A stretch of 64,000 nt of DNA from Streptomyces sp. CB02980 (GTDB lineage: Bacteria; Actinomycetota; Actinomycetes; Streptomycetales; Streptomycetaceae): the NCBI RefSeq assembly GCF_014451325.2, contig NZ_JACSCH020000018.1:124001-188000 (forward strand), written 5' to 3'. Both the position numbers and the translations under genes were made by a program. The notes beneath the pieces are model-generated. The model did not search any database and was not told the DNA's origin. It was given only the letters and a program-made list of their open reading frames with translations. Of this stretch, positions 26,198 to 33,968 are shown piece by piece (position 1 is the stretch's first letter; every line of letters begins with the position of its first letter).

Positions 26198-26911
26198 TCA
26201 GCCGACCTCGGCGAGCACGAACCCCGGCTTCTCCGGGCCCGCGTCGGCGATCCGCTCGCCGTCCGGGCCCCAGGCCCCGGCCGCGCCGCCGCCCACGCCG
26301 TCCTCGTTGGCCCCGATGACATTGCCCAGCACCACGTACAGGCCGAAGTCCCGGGCCCGTACCGGATACACCGTCTCGAACGAGTCGTTGTCCGCGGAGA
26401 GCACCGAACTCGCCAGATACACCGCGCACCTGTCGGCGGCGGCGCGCTCGGCCAGCTCGGGGAAGCGGTTGTCGTAGCAGGTGGCCGTCGCGAACCGGAC
26501 CCCGTCGAGCGCGAACCGCCCGTCGGTCGTGCCCGGCGCGAAGACCTCCTGCTCGATCCCGTACAGGTGCTGCTTGTCGTACCGGGCGAGGAGCCCGCCC
26601 TCCGGGCCGATGACCAGCGTCGTGACCGCGGTCCGGCCATCCGCCGTGCGCACGGGCCCGTTGACGACGGCCGCCGCCGACACCGCGCGGCAGGCCTCCC
26701 GTACGGGTTCCAGACGGGGGTCGTCCTCGGTGAGGACCAGGTCGGGGGTGTCCCGGATCAGGGTCGGCTCGTACCCGCTGAGGCAGAGCTCGGCGAAGAC
26801 GACCACACGGGCGCCCTCGGCCCCGGCGGCGCGGACCATGTCGGCGACGGTCCGCACATTGGCGGCGATGTCCCCGGCGACCGGGGCGAACTGGGTGGCT
26901 GCGACGATCAT
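26198..26911 (-). CDS. Carbon–nitrogen hydrolase (nitrilase superfamily)
   Basis: The 237-residue protein has the nitrilase-superfamily catalytic triad: Glu in FAELCLSGYEP (about residue 41), Lys in RYDKQHLYG (about residue 113) and the nucleophile Cys in TATCYDNRFPE (about residue 146). It is short for the family and close to the amidase or deaminated-glutathione amidase type, so it probably hydrolyses a small amide. The ATG at 26911 starts the conserved IVAATQFAPV. It follows the LysR gene by seven bases in the same direction and is probably co-transcribed with it. Confidence 0.9.
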   Translation of the reverse strand: MIVAATQFAPVAGDIAANVRTVADMVRAAGAEGARVVVFAELCLSGYEPTLIRDTPDLVLTEDDPRLEPVREACRAVSAAAVVNGPVRTADGRTAVTTLVIGPEGGLLARYDKQHLYGIEQEVFAPGTTDGRFALDGVRFATATCYDNRFPELAERAAADRCAVYLASSVLSADNDSFETVYPVRARDFGLYVVLGNVIGANEDGVGGGAAGAWGPDGERIADAGPEKPGFVLAEVG

Positions 26912-26918
26912 GCCCCCA

Positions 26919-27848
26919 TCATCCCGCCCGCCCGCCGTCCGGGAACCCCCTGGACCGGCGCATCGCCTCCGCCGTCTCCCGCAGCAGCCCCAGGAAGGCG
27001 GTCGCCGCGGCGGTCGGCATCGGCGGGGTCGCCGCACAGACCCGGCGGTACGGGACGTCGTCCGGGTGGATCGTGACGAGCGCGACCTCCCGGGGGACGG
27101 AGGCCGCCGCGAGCGCCGGGACGAGAGTGGTGCCGAGACCGGCGGCGACCGCGCCGAGCTTGGCGATCCAGTCGTGTGCGAGGAGTCCGGTACGCGGCCG
27201 GAACCCGGCGGCGACGGCCGGGCGGAAGAGGGTGTCCTCCCATCGCTCGGCGCCGACGATCCACTCCTCGTCGGCCAGCTCGGCCAGTCGCACCGCCCGT
27301 CGGCCCGCGTGCGGATGGCCCCGCTCCAGGGCCACCAGCATCGGCTCGTCCAGGAGGTGGTGGAACGTCACACCCTCCGGCGGGGGAGTGGCCAGGGCCG
27401 GGGCGACCACCGCGAGGTCCTGCTCCCCGGCGGCGAGCTGCCCCAGATGCTTCACGGACGGGCCTTCGGTGCGGGTGACCGCCACCCCCGAATGCCGGGT
27501 GCGGAACACGGCTTGCGTACGGGGGACGAGCGCCGCGTTGGCGCTGGAGAACGAACCGAGCCGGAGCAGCCCGCCCTCCAGGGTGCGCAGCGCCTCGAGA
27601 TCGGCCCGGGCCGCGAGCAGCCGGTCCCGTACGGCCTCGGCGTGCGGCAGCAGCACCCGGCCCGCCTCGGTCGGGCGCACCCCGCGCGGCAGCCGCTCGA
27701 ACAGCACCGAGCCCGTCTCGTCCTCCAGGGCCTGGACCTGGCGCGAGACGGCGGACTGGGTGTATCCGAGGGCGCGGGCGGCGGCGGTGAAGGACCCCTC
27801 GCGGGCGACGGCGAGGAAGACCTCGTACAGGACATGACCATTCGGCAT
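26919..27848 (-). CDS. LysR family transcriptional regulator
   Basis: This 309-residue LysR protein begins with the helix-turn-helix (EVFLAVAREGSFTAAARALGYTQ) and ends with the ligand-binding domain. The starts at 27848 and 27857 are both possible. It is divergent from the beta-hydroxyacid dehydrogenase gene and directly upstream of the carbon–nitrogen hydrolase, so it likely regulates one or both. A GACA-N6-TGTC dyad (about 27859–27872) in the short intergenic region could be its binding site. This family usually contacts a T-N11-A box. Confidence 0.9.
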   Translation of the reverse strand: MPNGHVLYEVFLAVAREGSFTAAARALGYTQSAVSRQVQALEDETGSVLFERLPRGVRPTEAGRVLLPHAEAVRDRLLAARADLEALRTLEGGLLRLGSFSSANAALVPRTQAVFRTRHSGVAVTRTEGPSVKHLGQLAAGEQDLAVVAPALATPPPEGVTFHHLLDEPMLVALERGHPHAGRRAVRLAELADEEWIVGAERWEDTLFRPAVAAGFRPRTGLLAHDWIAKLGAVAAGLGTTLVPALAAASVPREVALVTIHPDDVPYRRVCAATPPMPTAAATAFLGLLRETAEAMRRSRGFPDGGRAG

Positions 27849-27906
27849 GGCTGCCATGCTAGACATTCGCTTGTCGCATGGGAGGGCCATGCCTAGCGTC
27901 GTCCTC

Positions 27907-28749
27907 ATGAACTCCACGGACAGCATGAACTCCACGGACGGCACGGACGCCACGGACAGCACGCGACAGAAGATCGCCTTCATCGGTCTCGGTTCCATGG
28001 GCCTCCCGATGGCCCGCCGACTCCTCGACGCAGGGCACCCGTTGACCGTCTGGAACCGCACGGCCGCCAAGGCCGACGCGCTGGTCGCGGACGGCGCCGT
28101 GCGCGCCGCGAGCGCCGCCGAGGCCGTCCGCGAGGCCGACGTCGTCATCACCATGCTGGCGGACCCGGTCGCCGCCCTCGCCGTCGCCGACGCCATCGTT
28201 CCGGCGCTGCGCCCCGGCACGCACTGGATCGACACCTCGACCATCGGCCCCGACGCCGTCCGCGTCCTGGCCGCCCGGCTCCCCGACGGGGTCACCCTGA
28301 TCGACGCGCCCGTCATGGGCAGCGTGGACCGGGCCGCCGCGGGCGAGCTGCTGATCCTCGCGGGAGGCGACAGCACTCCGGTCGCCGCCGTCCTCGACCG
28401 TCTGGGCACGGTCACGCCGTGCGGGGGATCAGGCGACGGGGCCGCCCTCAAACTCGTCCTCATCGACGCCGCCATCGGCGGTGTCGCGCTGATCGCCGAG
28501 GTTCTCGCGCTCGCCGGAGCGCTCGGCCTGCCCCGCGAACTCGCCCTGCGGACTCTCGCCCAGGGACCCCTCTCCGGTGCCGTGGCCCGCGCCACCGCCA
28601 CCGGCTCGCACTTCCCGGTCGCCCTCGCCGCCAAGGACGTCGCCCTGGCGACCGCGGTGACGGAACTCCCCATCCTGCAGGCCGTCCACACCGCCCTCAC
28701 GGGGGACCCGGCCCTGCTCGGCGAGGACCTGTCGGCCGTCATCCGCTAG
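27907..28749 (+). CDS. NAD(P)-dependent beta-hydroxyacid dehydrogenase-like protein
   Basis: The 280-residue protein has the Rossmann start IAFIGLGSMGLPMARRLLDAG, a WNRTAAK NADP-favouring loop, and a substrate-binding motif (DAPVMGSVDRAAAGELLILAGG) of the 3-hydroxyisobutyrate dehydrogenase family. The catalytic lysine is conserved in GDGAALKLVLIDA. The substrate is probably a short beta-hydroxy or semialdehyde acid. A TAGCGT -10 box (27893–27898) ends eight bases before ATG 27907, which suggests a leaderless start; an alternative ATG is at 27889. The first codons contain a short direct repeat (MNSTDSMNSTDG). Confidence 0.88.
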   Translation: MNSTDSMNSTDGTDATDSTRQKIAFIGLGSMGLPMARRLLDAGHPLTVWNRTAAKADALVADGAVRAASAAEAVREADVVITMLADPVAALAVADAIVPALRPGTHWIDTSTIGPDAVRVLAARLPDGVTLIDAPVMGSVDRAAAGELLILAGGDSTPVAAVLDRLGTVTPCGGSGDGAALKLVLIDAAIGGVALIAEVLALAGALGLPRELALRTLAQGPLSGAVARATATGSHFPVALAAKDVALATAVTELPILQAVHTALTGDPALLGEDLSAVIR

Positions 28750-28815
28750 GGGGTGTCCCGGCGGACACGGCCTAGACTCCGGCACAGCGGTGCCGCGCGC
28801 GGCGCCGCAGGGTGT

Positions 28816-28938
28816 GGGGCCGTGGCAGAGCACGGCCGATTGCGAAGCCGGGCGGCGGAGGTCCCCGACGCCCGGGGCGAGCGGCCGGTCGCCGGACCTG
28901 GCGGCCGGACCCCGCGGGTTCGAATCCCGTCGGCCCCG
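28816..28938 (+). tRNA. tRNA-like sequence lacking a normal anticodon arm
   Basis: Bases 28816–28822 (GGGGCCG) pair fully with 28931–28937 (CGGCCCC), followed by a discriminator G. A D arm is present: GCAG/TTGC (28825–28828, 28840–28843) around a loop with the canonical A14 and GG. A T arm is present: five pairs around TTCGAAT (28914–28930). The 70 bases between them should hold the anticodon arm but instead fold into a seven-base-pair stem (CCGGGCG/CGCCCGG) with a 14-base loop and a long GGCCGGTC hairpin. No 5+7+5 anticodon arm fits, no TCA is present, and CCA is not encoded. It may be a decayed tRNA, an inserted-into tRNA or a non-canonical tRNA-like RNA. Confidence 0.5.
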
Positions 28939-28975
28939 CACCCGAACTCGTCCGTGCAGGGCCGGCGGTGCGTGG

Positions 28976-29551
28976 CTACGGCCGGGCCTCGCCGCCGTGG
29001 AGAAGGTGCAGGAAGTCGCGGAAGGCGGCGGGCATGTCCACCGCCGTCGGGTCCAGGAGCCACTGGTACTGGAGTCCGTCCATCACCGCCGTCAGGAGCG
29101 GCGCCGCGCGCTCCGGGCTCAGCCCGCTCGGCAGCCGGTCGCCGAACTCCAGGCGCAGCACCTGCGCCATGTTCGCCCGCACCAGTGCGTACCGCTCGGT
29201 GAAGAACTGCCGCGCCGGGTGCTCGTCCGTCACGCTCTCGCCGAGCAGCGCGGAGAAGGTCTGCACGATGCCGGGCCGCATCGCGTTGTACTCGACGAGC
29301 GATTCGAGCAGGTCGAGCCGCCAGCCCTCACGGTCCCGGCCGCCGCTGGTGTCCCAGCGGTCGCGCTCCTCCAGGACGGCGACGAGCAGCGCCTCCTTCG
29401 TCGGGAAGTAGTGCAGGAGCCCCTGCTGGGTGAGCCCGACGCGCTCGGCGACGGAGCCGAGGGTGGCGCCCCGGTAGCCGCGCTCGGCGATCACTTCGAG
29501 GGCCGCGCGCAGGATGTCCGCCCGCCGCTCCTCGCTCCTGGCCCGCACCAT
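28976..29551 (-). CDS. TetR family transcriptional regulator
   Basis: This 191-residue TetR regulator has its helix-turn-helix at about residues 10–55 (GYRGATLGSVAERVGLTQQGLLHYF). The C-terminal half would bind the ligand. ATG at 29551 with AGAGGGG upstream gives the usual N-terminus. It is divergent from the beta-glucosidase gene across a 149-base region holding an AGGT/ACCT inverted repeat array, so it probably represses that gene in response to a sugar or glycoside product. Confidence 0.92.
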   Translation of the reverse strand: MVRARSEERRADILRAALEVIAERGYRGATLGSVAERVGLTQQGLLHYFPTKEALLVAVLEERDRWDTSGGRDREGWRLDLLESLVEYNAMRPGIVQTFSALLGESVTDEHPARQFFTERYALVRANMAQVLRLEFGDRLPSGLSPERAAPLLTAVMDGLQYQWLLDPTAVDMPAAFRDFLHLLHGGEARP

Positions 29552-29614
29552 CGCCGTGGCCCCTCTCAGCTCGTCGTTCCGACAGGACGGTACCTCGTCC
29601 ATAGAATAACGAAG

Positions 29615-29642
29615 AGGTAACATCACCTACCGATCTACAGGT
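29615..29642. promoter_or_regulatory. Probable TetR operator array
   Basis: Three half-sites, AGGT (29615–29618), ACCT (29625–29628) and AGGT (29639–29642), form two overlapping inverted repeats with 6-base and 10-base spacers, extended as GGTAA and TTACC-like arms. The spot is AT-rich, between divergent tetR and glucosidase genes, 58 bases before the glucosidase ATG. Confidence 0.5.
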
Positions 29643-29700
29643 AAGTGGGTGCACGATGGCGCCATCGGGGTCATCGGTACGTCAATGAGGAGGTACGGCC

Positions 29701-32172
29701 ATGACGGAGACCAGCGCGGACACGGCACGGGCGGCGGCGAACGCCGCACGGGAAGAGGCCGTCGAGGCGGCGCTCGCCACGCTCGACCTGGACACCAAGA
29801 CCCGGCTGCTCGGCGGCCAGGACATGTGGTCGCTGCCCGCCCTGCCGGAGATCGGACTGAAGTCCCTGGTCATGTCCGACGGCCCCATCGGTGTCCGCGG
29901 CGTCCGCTGGACCGCCGACGACCCGTCCGTCGCCCTGCCGTCCCCGACCGCGCTCGCCGCCGCCTGGGACCCCGCCCTCGCCCGCCGCGCCGGCCGCCTC
30001 CTCGCCCAGGAGGCCCGCCGCAAGGGCGTCCACGTCCTGCTCGCGCCCACGGTGAACCTGCACCGCACCCCGCTCGGCGGCCGCCACTTCGAGGCCTACA
30101 GCGAGGACCCCTTCCTCACCGGCGCCGTCGGCACCGGCTACGTCCAGGGCGTCCAGGACGGCGGTGTCGGCACCACCGTCAAGCACTTCGTCGCCAACGA
30201 CGCCGAGACCGACCGCTTCACCGTCGACAACCGGATCGCCCCGCGCCCCCTCCGCGAGCTCTACCTCGCCCCCTTCGAGGCCATCGTCAGGAACGCCCAC
30301 CCCTGGGGCATCATGACCGCCTACAACCGGGTCAACGGCGTGACCATGACCGAGCACCGCCACCTCGTGAACGAGGTCCTGCGCGGCGAGTGGGGCTTCG
30401 ACGGCTACAACGTCTCCGACTGGATGGCCGCCCGTTCCACCACCGGCGACATCGAGGGCGGCCTCGACGTCGCCATGCCCGGCCCGCAGACCGTCTACGG
30501 CGAGGCGCTCGCCGCCGCCGTCCGCGCCGGCGAGGTCGAGGAGCCCACGGTCGACGCGGCCGTACGCAACGTCCTGCGGCTCGCCGCCCGGGTCGGCGCC
30601 CTCGAAGGCGCCCCGCCGGTCGTCACCGAACCTCCGGCCGCCCTCGACGGCGACGCGCTCGCCCGCGAGATCGCCCGCCGCGGCTTCGTCCTCGTCCGCA
30701 ACGAGAGCGGCGCGCTGCCCCTCGCGGCCGGGACGACCGTCGCCCTCTCCGGCGCCGCCGCCCGCGACGCCCGCGTCCTCGGCGGCGGCTCCGCCCAGGT
30801 CTTCCCCGAGCACGTCGTCTCCCCGCTGGCCGGCCTCACGGCCGCCCTCGCGGCCGGTCCCGAAGGGGGCGCGCTCACCTTCACCGTCGGCGCCGACCCC
30901 AGCGACGAACTCACCCCCGCCGATCAGGGGTTCACCCTCCGCGCCCGCTGCCGCGACGCCTCCGGCGCCGTGCTCGGCGAGGGCTCCCTGCCCAACGGCC
31001 AGGTCCAGTGGATCGGCGACGACCTCCCGGCCGGCGTCACCCACGAGGCCCTCGCCTCCATCGAGGTCGTCGGCACCTTCACCCCGCGCGAGTCCGGCGA
31101 GCACTCCTTCGGCACCCGCGGCCTCGGCGCCTACACCCTCACCGTCGGCGGCGAGACCGTCTACGAGGGCGTGCAGGTCATGGGCCCCGAGACCGACCCC
31201 TTCGAGGCCTTCTTCGGCTCCCCGGTCGAGCGCGCCAAGGTCGCGCTCACCGCGGGCGAGACCGTCGAGGTGTCCTTGCTCCACACCCTCGACAAGGAGT
31301 TCGCGGCCCCGCTGCCGGCCGTCATGTTCTCCTTCGTCCACCTCGGTCCGCGTCGTGACCCCGACGAACTGATCGCCGAGGCCGTCGAGGCGGCCCGCGC
31401 CGCCGACACCGCCGTCGTGGTCGTCGCCACCACCGAGCGCGTCGAGTCCGAGGGCTTCGACCGCAAGGACCTCGCCCTCCCCGGCCGCCAGGACGACCTC
31501 GTACGGGCCGTCGCCGCCGTCAACCCGAACACCGTCGTCGTGGTCAACGCCGGCTCCCCGGTCGAACTGCCCTGGCGCGAGGAGGTGGCCGCGGTCCTGC
31601 TCAGCTGGTTCCCCGGCCAGGAGGGCGGCGCCGCCCTCGCCGACGTCCTCACCGGCGCCGAGGAGCCCGGCGGCCGCCTCCCCACCACCTGGCCCGTCGC
31701 CCTCGCCGGCGTCCCCGTCACCGAGACCACCCCCACCGAGGGTGAACTCGACTACGCCGAGGGCGTGTTCATCGGCTACCGCGCCTGGGACAAGGCCGGC
31801 GCCGTGCCCGCGTACGCCTTCGGTCACGGCCTCGGCTACACGACCTGGTCGTACGACTCCCTGACGGCCGGCCCCGACACCGTGACCGTCCGGCTCACCA
31901 ACACCGGCGACCGCGCCGGCCGCGAGGTCGTCCAGGTCTACCTGGCACCCGTGGACGACTCCGTGGAGCGCCCCGCCCGCTGGCTGGCCGGCTTCGCGAA
32001 CGTCGAGGCGGGCCCCGGCGAGACCGTCGAGACCGCGATCGAGCTGCCCCGCCGCGCCTTCGAGATCTGGGACGAGGAGAAGAACGACTGGACCCTCGTC
32101 GCCGGAACCTACGAGGTCCTGGCGGCGCACTCCCTCACGGACGCCCGCCTGACCACCACGGTCGAGATCTGA
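29701..32172 (+). CDS. GH3 beta-glucosidase with PA14 domain
   Basis: The 823-residue enzyme is a glycoside hydrolase family 3 beta-glucosidase without a signal peptide, so it acts in the cytoplasm. Conserved motifs are MSDGPIGVRG, the KHFVANDAE pair and the nucleophile Asp240 in NVSDWMAA. A PA14 domain (about residues 400–540) is inserted in the C-terminal sandwich, as in KglA-type enzymes, and a fibronectin III-like domain ends the protein. It would hydrolyse imported beta-glucosides. The start ATG has GAGGAGG upstream. The divergent TetR gene is the likely regulator. No CebR-type operator was seen. Confidence 0.95.
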   Translation: MTETSADTARAAANAAREEAVEAALATLDLDTKTRLLGGQDMWSLPALPEIGLKSLVMSDGPIGVRGVRWTADDPSVALPSPTALAAAWDPALARRAGRLLAQEARRKGVHVLLAPTVNLHRTPLGGRHFEAYSEDPFLTGAVGTGYVQGVQDGGVGTTVKHFVANDAETDRFTVDNRIAPRPLRELYLAPFEAIVRNAHPWGIMTAYNRVNGVTMTEHRHLVNEVLRGEWGFDGYNVSDWMAARSTTGDIEGGLDVAMPGPQTVYGEALAAAVRAGEVEEPTVDAAVRNVLRLAARVGALEGAPPVVTEPPAALDGDALAREIARRGFVLVRNESGALPLAAGTTVALSGAAARDARVLGGGSAQVFPEHVVSPLAGLTAALAAGPEGGALTFTVGADPSDELTPADQGFTLRARCRDASGAVLGEGSLPNGQVQWIGDDLPAGVTHEALASIEVVGTFTPRESGEHSFGTRGLGAYTLTVGGETVYEGVQVMGPETDPFEAFFGSPVERAKVALTAGETVEVSLLHTLDKEFAAPLPAVMFSFVHLGPRRDPDELIAEAVEAARAADTAVVVVATTERVESEGFDRKDLALPGRQDDLVRAVAAVNPNTVVVVNAGSPVELPWREEVAAVLLSWFPGQEGGAALADVLTGAEEPGGRLPTTWPVALAGVPVTETTPTEGELDYAEGVFIGYRAWDKAGAVPAYAFGHGLGYTTWSYDSLTAGPDTVTVRLTNTGDRAGREVVQVYLAPVDDSVERPARWLAGFANVEAGPGETVETAIELPRRAFEIWDEEKNDWTLVAGTYEVLAAHSLTDARLTTTVEI

Positions 32173-32194
32173 CGGCGGGGGTCCTCACGACCGG

Positions 32195-32226
32195 CCCCGG
32201 GGCGGCACCTGACAACCGCCCCGGGG
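32195..32226. terminator. 11-bp hairpin between GH3 and GDSL genes
   Basis: CCCCGGGGCGG (32195–32205) pairs exactly with CCGCCCCGGGG (32216–32226) around a ten-base loop. It separates two convergent genes and ends three bases before the second stop, so it can serve both directions. Confidence 0.75.
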
Positions 32227-32229
32227 TCC

Positions 32230-33147
32230 TCACTCCTTCGTGATCCGCCGGTACGCGAGCTCCGCGAGCCGCGCCTGCCCGTCCCGGCTCGGATGGAAGA
32301 AGTCCCAGGGGCTCAACTGCCCGCTGTCGAAGCGGAACCCGAAGACCGCCCCGCCGTCGTACCGGCAGCGCTCGTCCTTCGCGCACACCTCCGAGAGCAC
32401 CCGGTTGTACGCCACCACCCGGTCCTGCACCTCGGCGCGCCGCCGCTCCGCCGCGGCGCTCAGGTCCTCCGCGTCCGCCAGCATCGCGCCGCAGATCCCC
32501 AGCTTCCACACCTCAAGACCCATCGGGCTGACCCGCCCCGTGGACCACAGATGCATCAGGGACGGCACGCTCGCCACGTACACCTGCGCCTTCGGCGCGT
32601 CCTTCCGCAGCCGGGCGAGCGCCGTCTCGAAGTGCGTCCGGAAGTCGGCGACCGGGGTCATCAGGTCCGGGGTGGCCCGGCAGGCGTCGTTCGCGCCCAT
32701 CATCACCGTGACCAGCTCGGGCCGTTCGGCGGCGGCCACGGCCATCTGCTCCGGAAGCTCCGCCATCCGCGCCCCGGTCCGCGCCAGGTTCCAGCTGCGG
32801 GTGGCGGCCTTCTCCGGGCCGAGCAGGCGCAGCGCGAGGCTGTTCACGGCGGTGTCCGTGCCCGTCGCCCAGGACGACTCGGGGCAGTCCGCGAGGACCG
32901 CGCAGGCGTCGAAGGCGCGGGTGACGGAGTCGCCGACGGCGGCGACGGAGGCGGGGGAGGCGTTCCACAGCGAGGTCGGCTTCGGGGTGGGTCTCGGTGC
33001 CGCCTTCGGTGCCGCCTTCGGTGTGGCTCTCGCCTCCGGGGGCTTCGCCGCGGGCTCCCCGGCGGTGCAGCCGGACAGCGCTCCCGCGCACAGCAGCGCC
33101 GCCGTCGCGGTGGCGACAGCGGTACGAATTCTGCGTCGGCCGCGCAT
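32230..33147 (-). CDS. SGNH/GDSL hydrolase lipoprotein
   Basis: The 305-residue precursor has a lipoprotein signal ending in LSGC (lipobox, Cys about residue 27), then an Ala-Pro-Lys repeat linker, and an SGNH hydrolase domain. Block I is AVGDSVTRAF (catalytic Ser), block III is MMGANDAC and block V is SPWDFFHPS with the Asp and His. It is probably a surface-attached esterase or lipase. The five cysteine residues in the mature part may form disulfides. ATG at 33147 follows AAGGAGG with eight-base spacing; the longer upstream frame is not needed. Confidence 0.92.
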   Translation of the reverse strand: MRGRRRIRTAVATATAALLCAGALSGCTAGEPAAKPPEARATPKAAPKAAPRPTPKPTSLWNASPASVAAVGDSVTRAFDACAVLADCPESSWATGTDTAVNSLALRLLGPEKAATRSWNLARTGARMAELPEQMAVAAAERPELVTVMMGANDACRATPDLMTPVADFRTHFETALARLRKDAPKAQVYVASVPSLMHLWSTGRVSPMGLEVWKLGICGAMLADAEDLSAAAERRRAEVQDRVVAYNRVLSEVCAKDERCRYDGGAVFGFRFDSGQLSPWDFFHPSRDGQARLAELAYRRITKE

Positions 33148-33301
33148 CCCCGGCCCCTCCTTCGGCGTCCTGGCGGGTGAAAGCTTCGTGTTCACCCGCC
33201 CCCGGACCGACCGTACGTCACACCGATGACGGTGCGGCACGGTAGCTTTTCCCCCGTCGAACCAGAGGCACCTTTGCCGACCGGCTCCGGTAAATTACAT
33301 C

Positions 33302-33361
33302 ACGTCACATACTGTCCCCTTTTTGAGGGTTTGTGACGTTTTGCTCCTGATGCTGTTTACT
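33302..33361 (+). promoter_or_regulatory. Promoter and inverted repeat upstream of the DUF3145 gene
   Basis: ACGTCACA (33302–33309) and TGTGACGT (33332–33339) form a perfect 8-bp inverted repeat with 22 bases between. TTGTGA (33331–33336), a 17-bp spacer and TGTTTA (33354–33359) make a plausible promoter overlapping the second arm. The region is AT-rich compared with its surroundings. The arms could be a regulator site or an RNA hairpin if transcription starts upstream. Confidence 0.5.
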
Positions 33362-33406
33362 GAGGCCGCTGGGAAAGGCGAACCTCGTCCCACACTGGAG
33401 GTCCCG

Positions 33407-33901
33407 GTGACGACACGTGGAGTCCTGTACGTTCACTCCGCACCGCGCGCGCTGTGCCCGCACGTCGAATGGGCGGTCGCGGGTGTCCTCGGTGCGAGGG
33501 TCCAGCTCGACTGGATCCGTCAGCCGGCTTCCCCCGGCACCTGGAGAGCCGAGTTCTCCTGGCAGGGCCGTACCGGCACCGCCTCCGAACTCGCCTCCGC
33601 GCTGCGCGGCTGGCAGATGCTCCGCTTCGAGGTCACCGCGGAGCCCTGTCCCACCGCCGAGGGCGAGCGCTACAGCGCCACCCCCGACCTGGGCATCTTC
33701 CACGCCGTCACCGGCATGCACGGGGACATCCTGATCCCCGAGGACCGGCTGCGGGCGGCGCTCGCGCGCTCCGCGCAGGGCGAGACCCAGCTGGAGGCCG
33801 AGATCGCCCGGCTCCTCGGCAAGCCCTGGGACGACGAACTGGAGCCCTTCCGGTACGCGGGCGAGGGAGCCCCCGTCCGCTGGCTGCACCAGGTCGTCTG
33901 A
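33407..33901 (+). CDS. DUF3145 protein
   Basis: This 164-residue protein matches the actinobacterial DUF3145 family, usually found beside the fatty acid synthase operon in streptomycetes, as it is here. Visible features are the N-terminal TTRGVLYVHSAPRALCPHVEWA, a Trp-rich central strand region (WRAEFSWQGRTGTASELASALRGW split by loops) and a C-terminal helical part. It has no signal peptide or membrane helix, and its function is unknown. GTG at 33407 follows GGAGG with five-base spacing. Its constant link to fabF suggests a role in lipid metabolism or its control, but this is inference. Confidence 0.88.
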   Translation: MTTRGVLYVHSAPRALCPHVEWAVAGVLGARVQLDWIRQPASPGTWRAEFSWQGRTGTASELASALRGWQMLRFEVTAEPCPTAEGERYSATPDLGIFHAVTGMHGDILIPEDRLRAALARSAQGETQLEAEIARLLGKPWDDELEPFRYAGEGAPVRWLHQVV

Positions 33902-33968
33902 CCGACCGTCACCGGCGAGCGGTAGATTCCCGCCCGGGTGCGCAGGGGGCGCGCCGGGTGGGAGAGAA

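Noticed and set aside
28816..28938. Selenocysteine tRNA
   Set aside because: There is no TCA anticodon, the acceptor stem has seven rather than eight pairs, and the D stem has four rather than six.
28816..28938. tmRNA (ssrA)
   Set aside because: The element is far too short and has no tag-peptide frame or GGGGCTG-type ends.
28750..28975. Attachment site for an integrative element at the tRNA-like sequence
   Set aside because: No integrase, excisionase or duplicated 3' tRNA end was found in the window.
29671..32130. Long minus-strand open frame opposite the GH3 gene
   Set aside because: No domains, and it is a mirror of the GH3 coding sequence on the other strand.
29701..32172. CebR-regulated cellobiose operon
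   Set aside because: No palindromic TGGGAGCGCTCCCA-type site, no LacI-family gene and no ABC sugar transporter are nearby.
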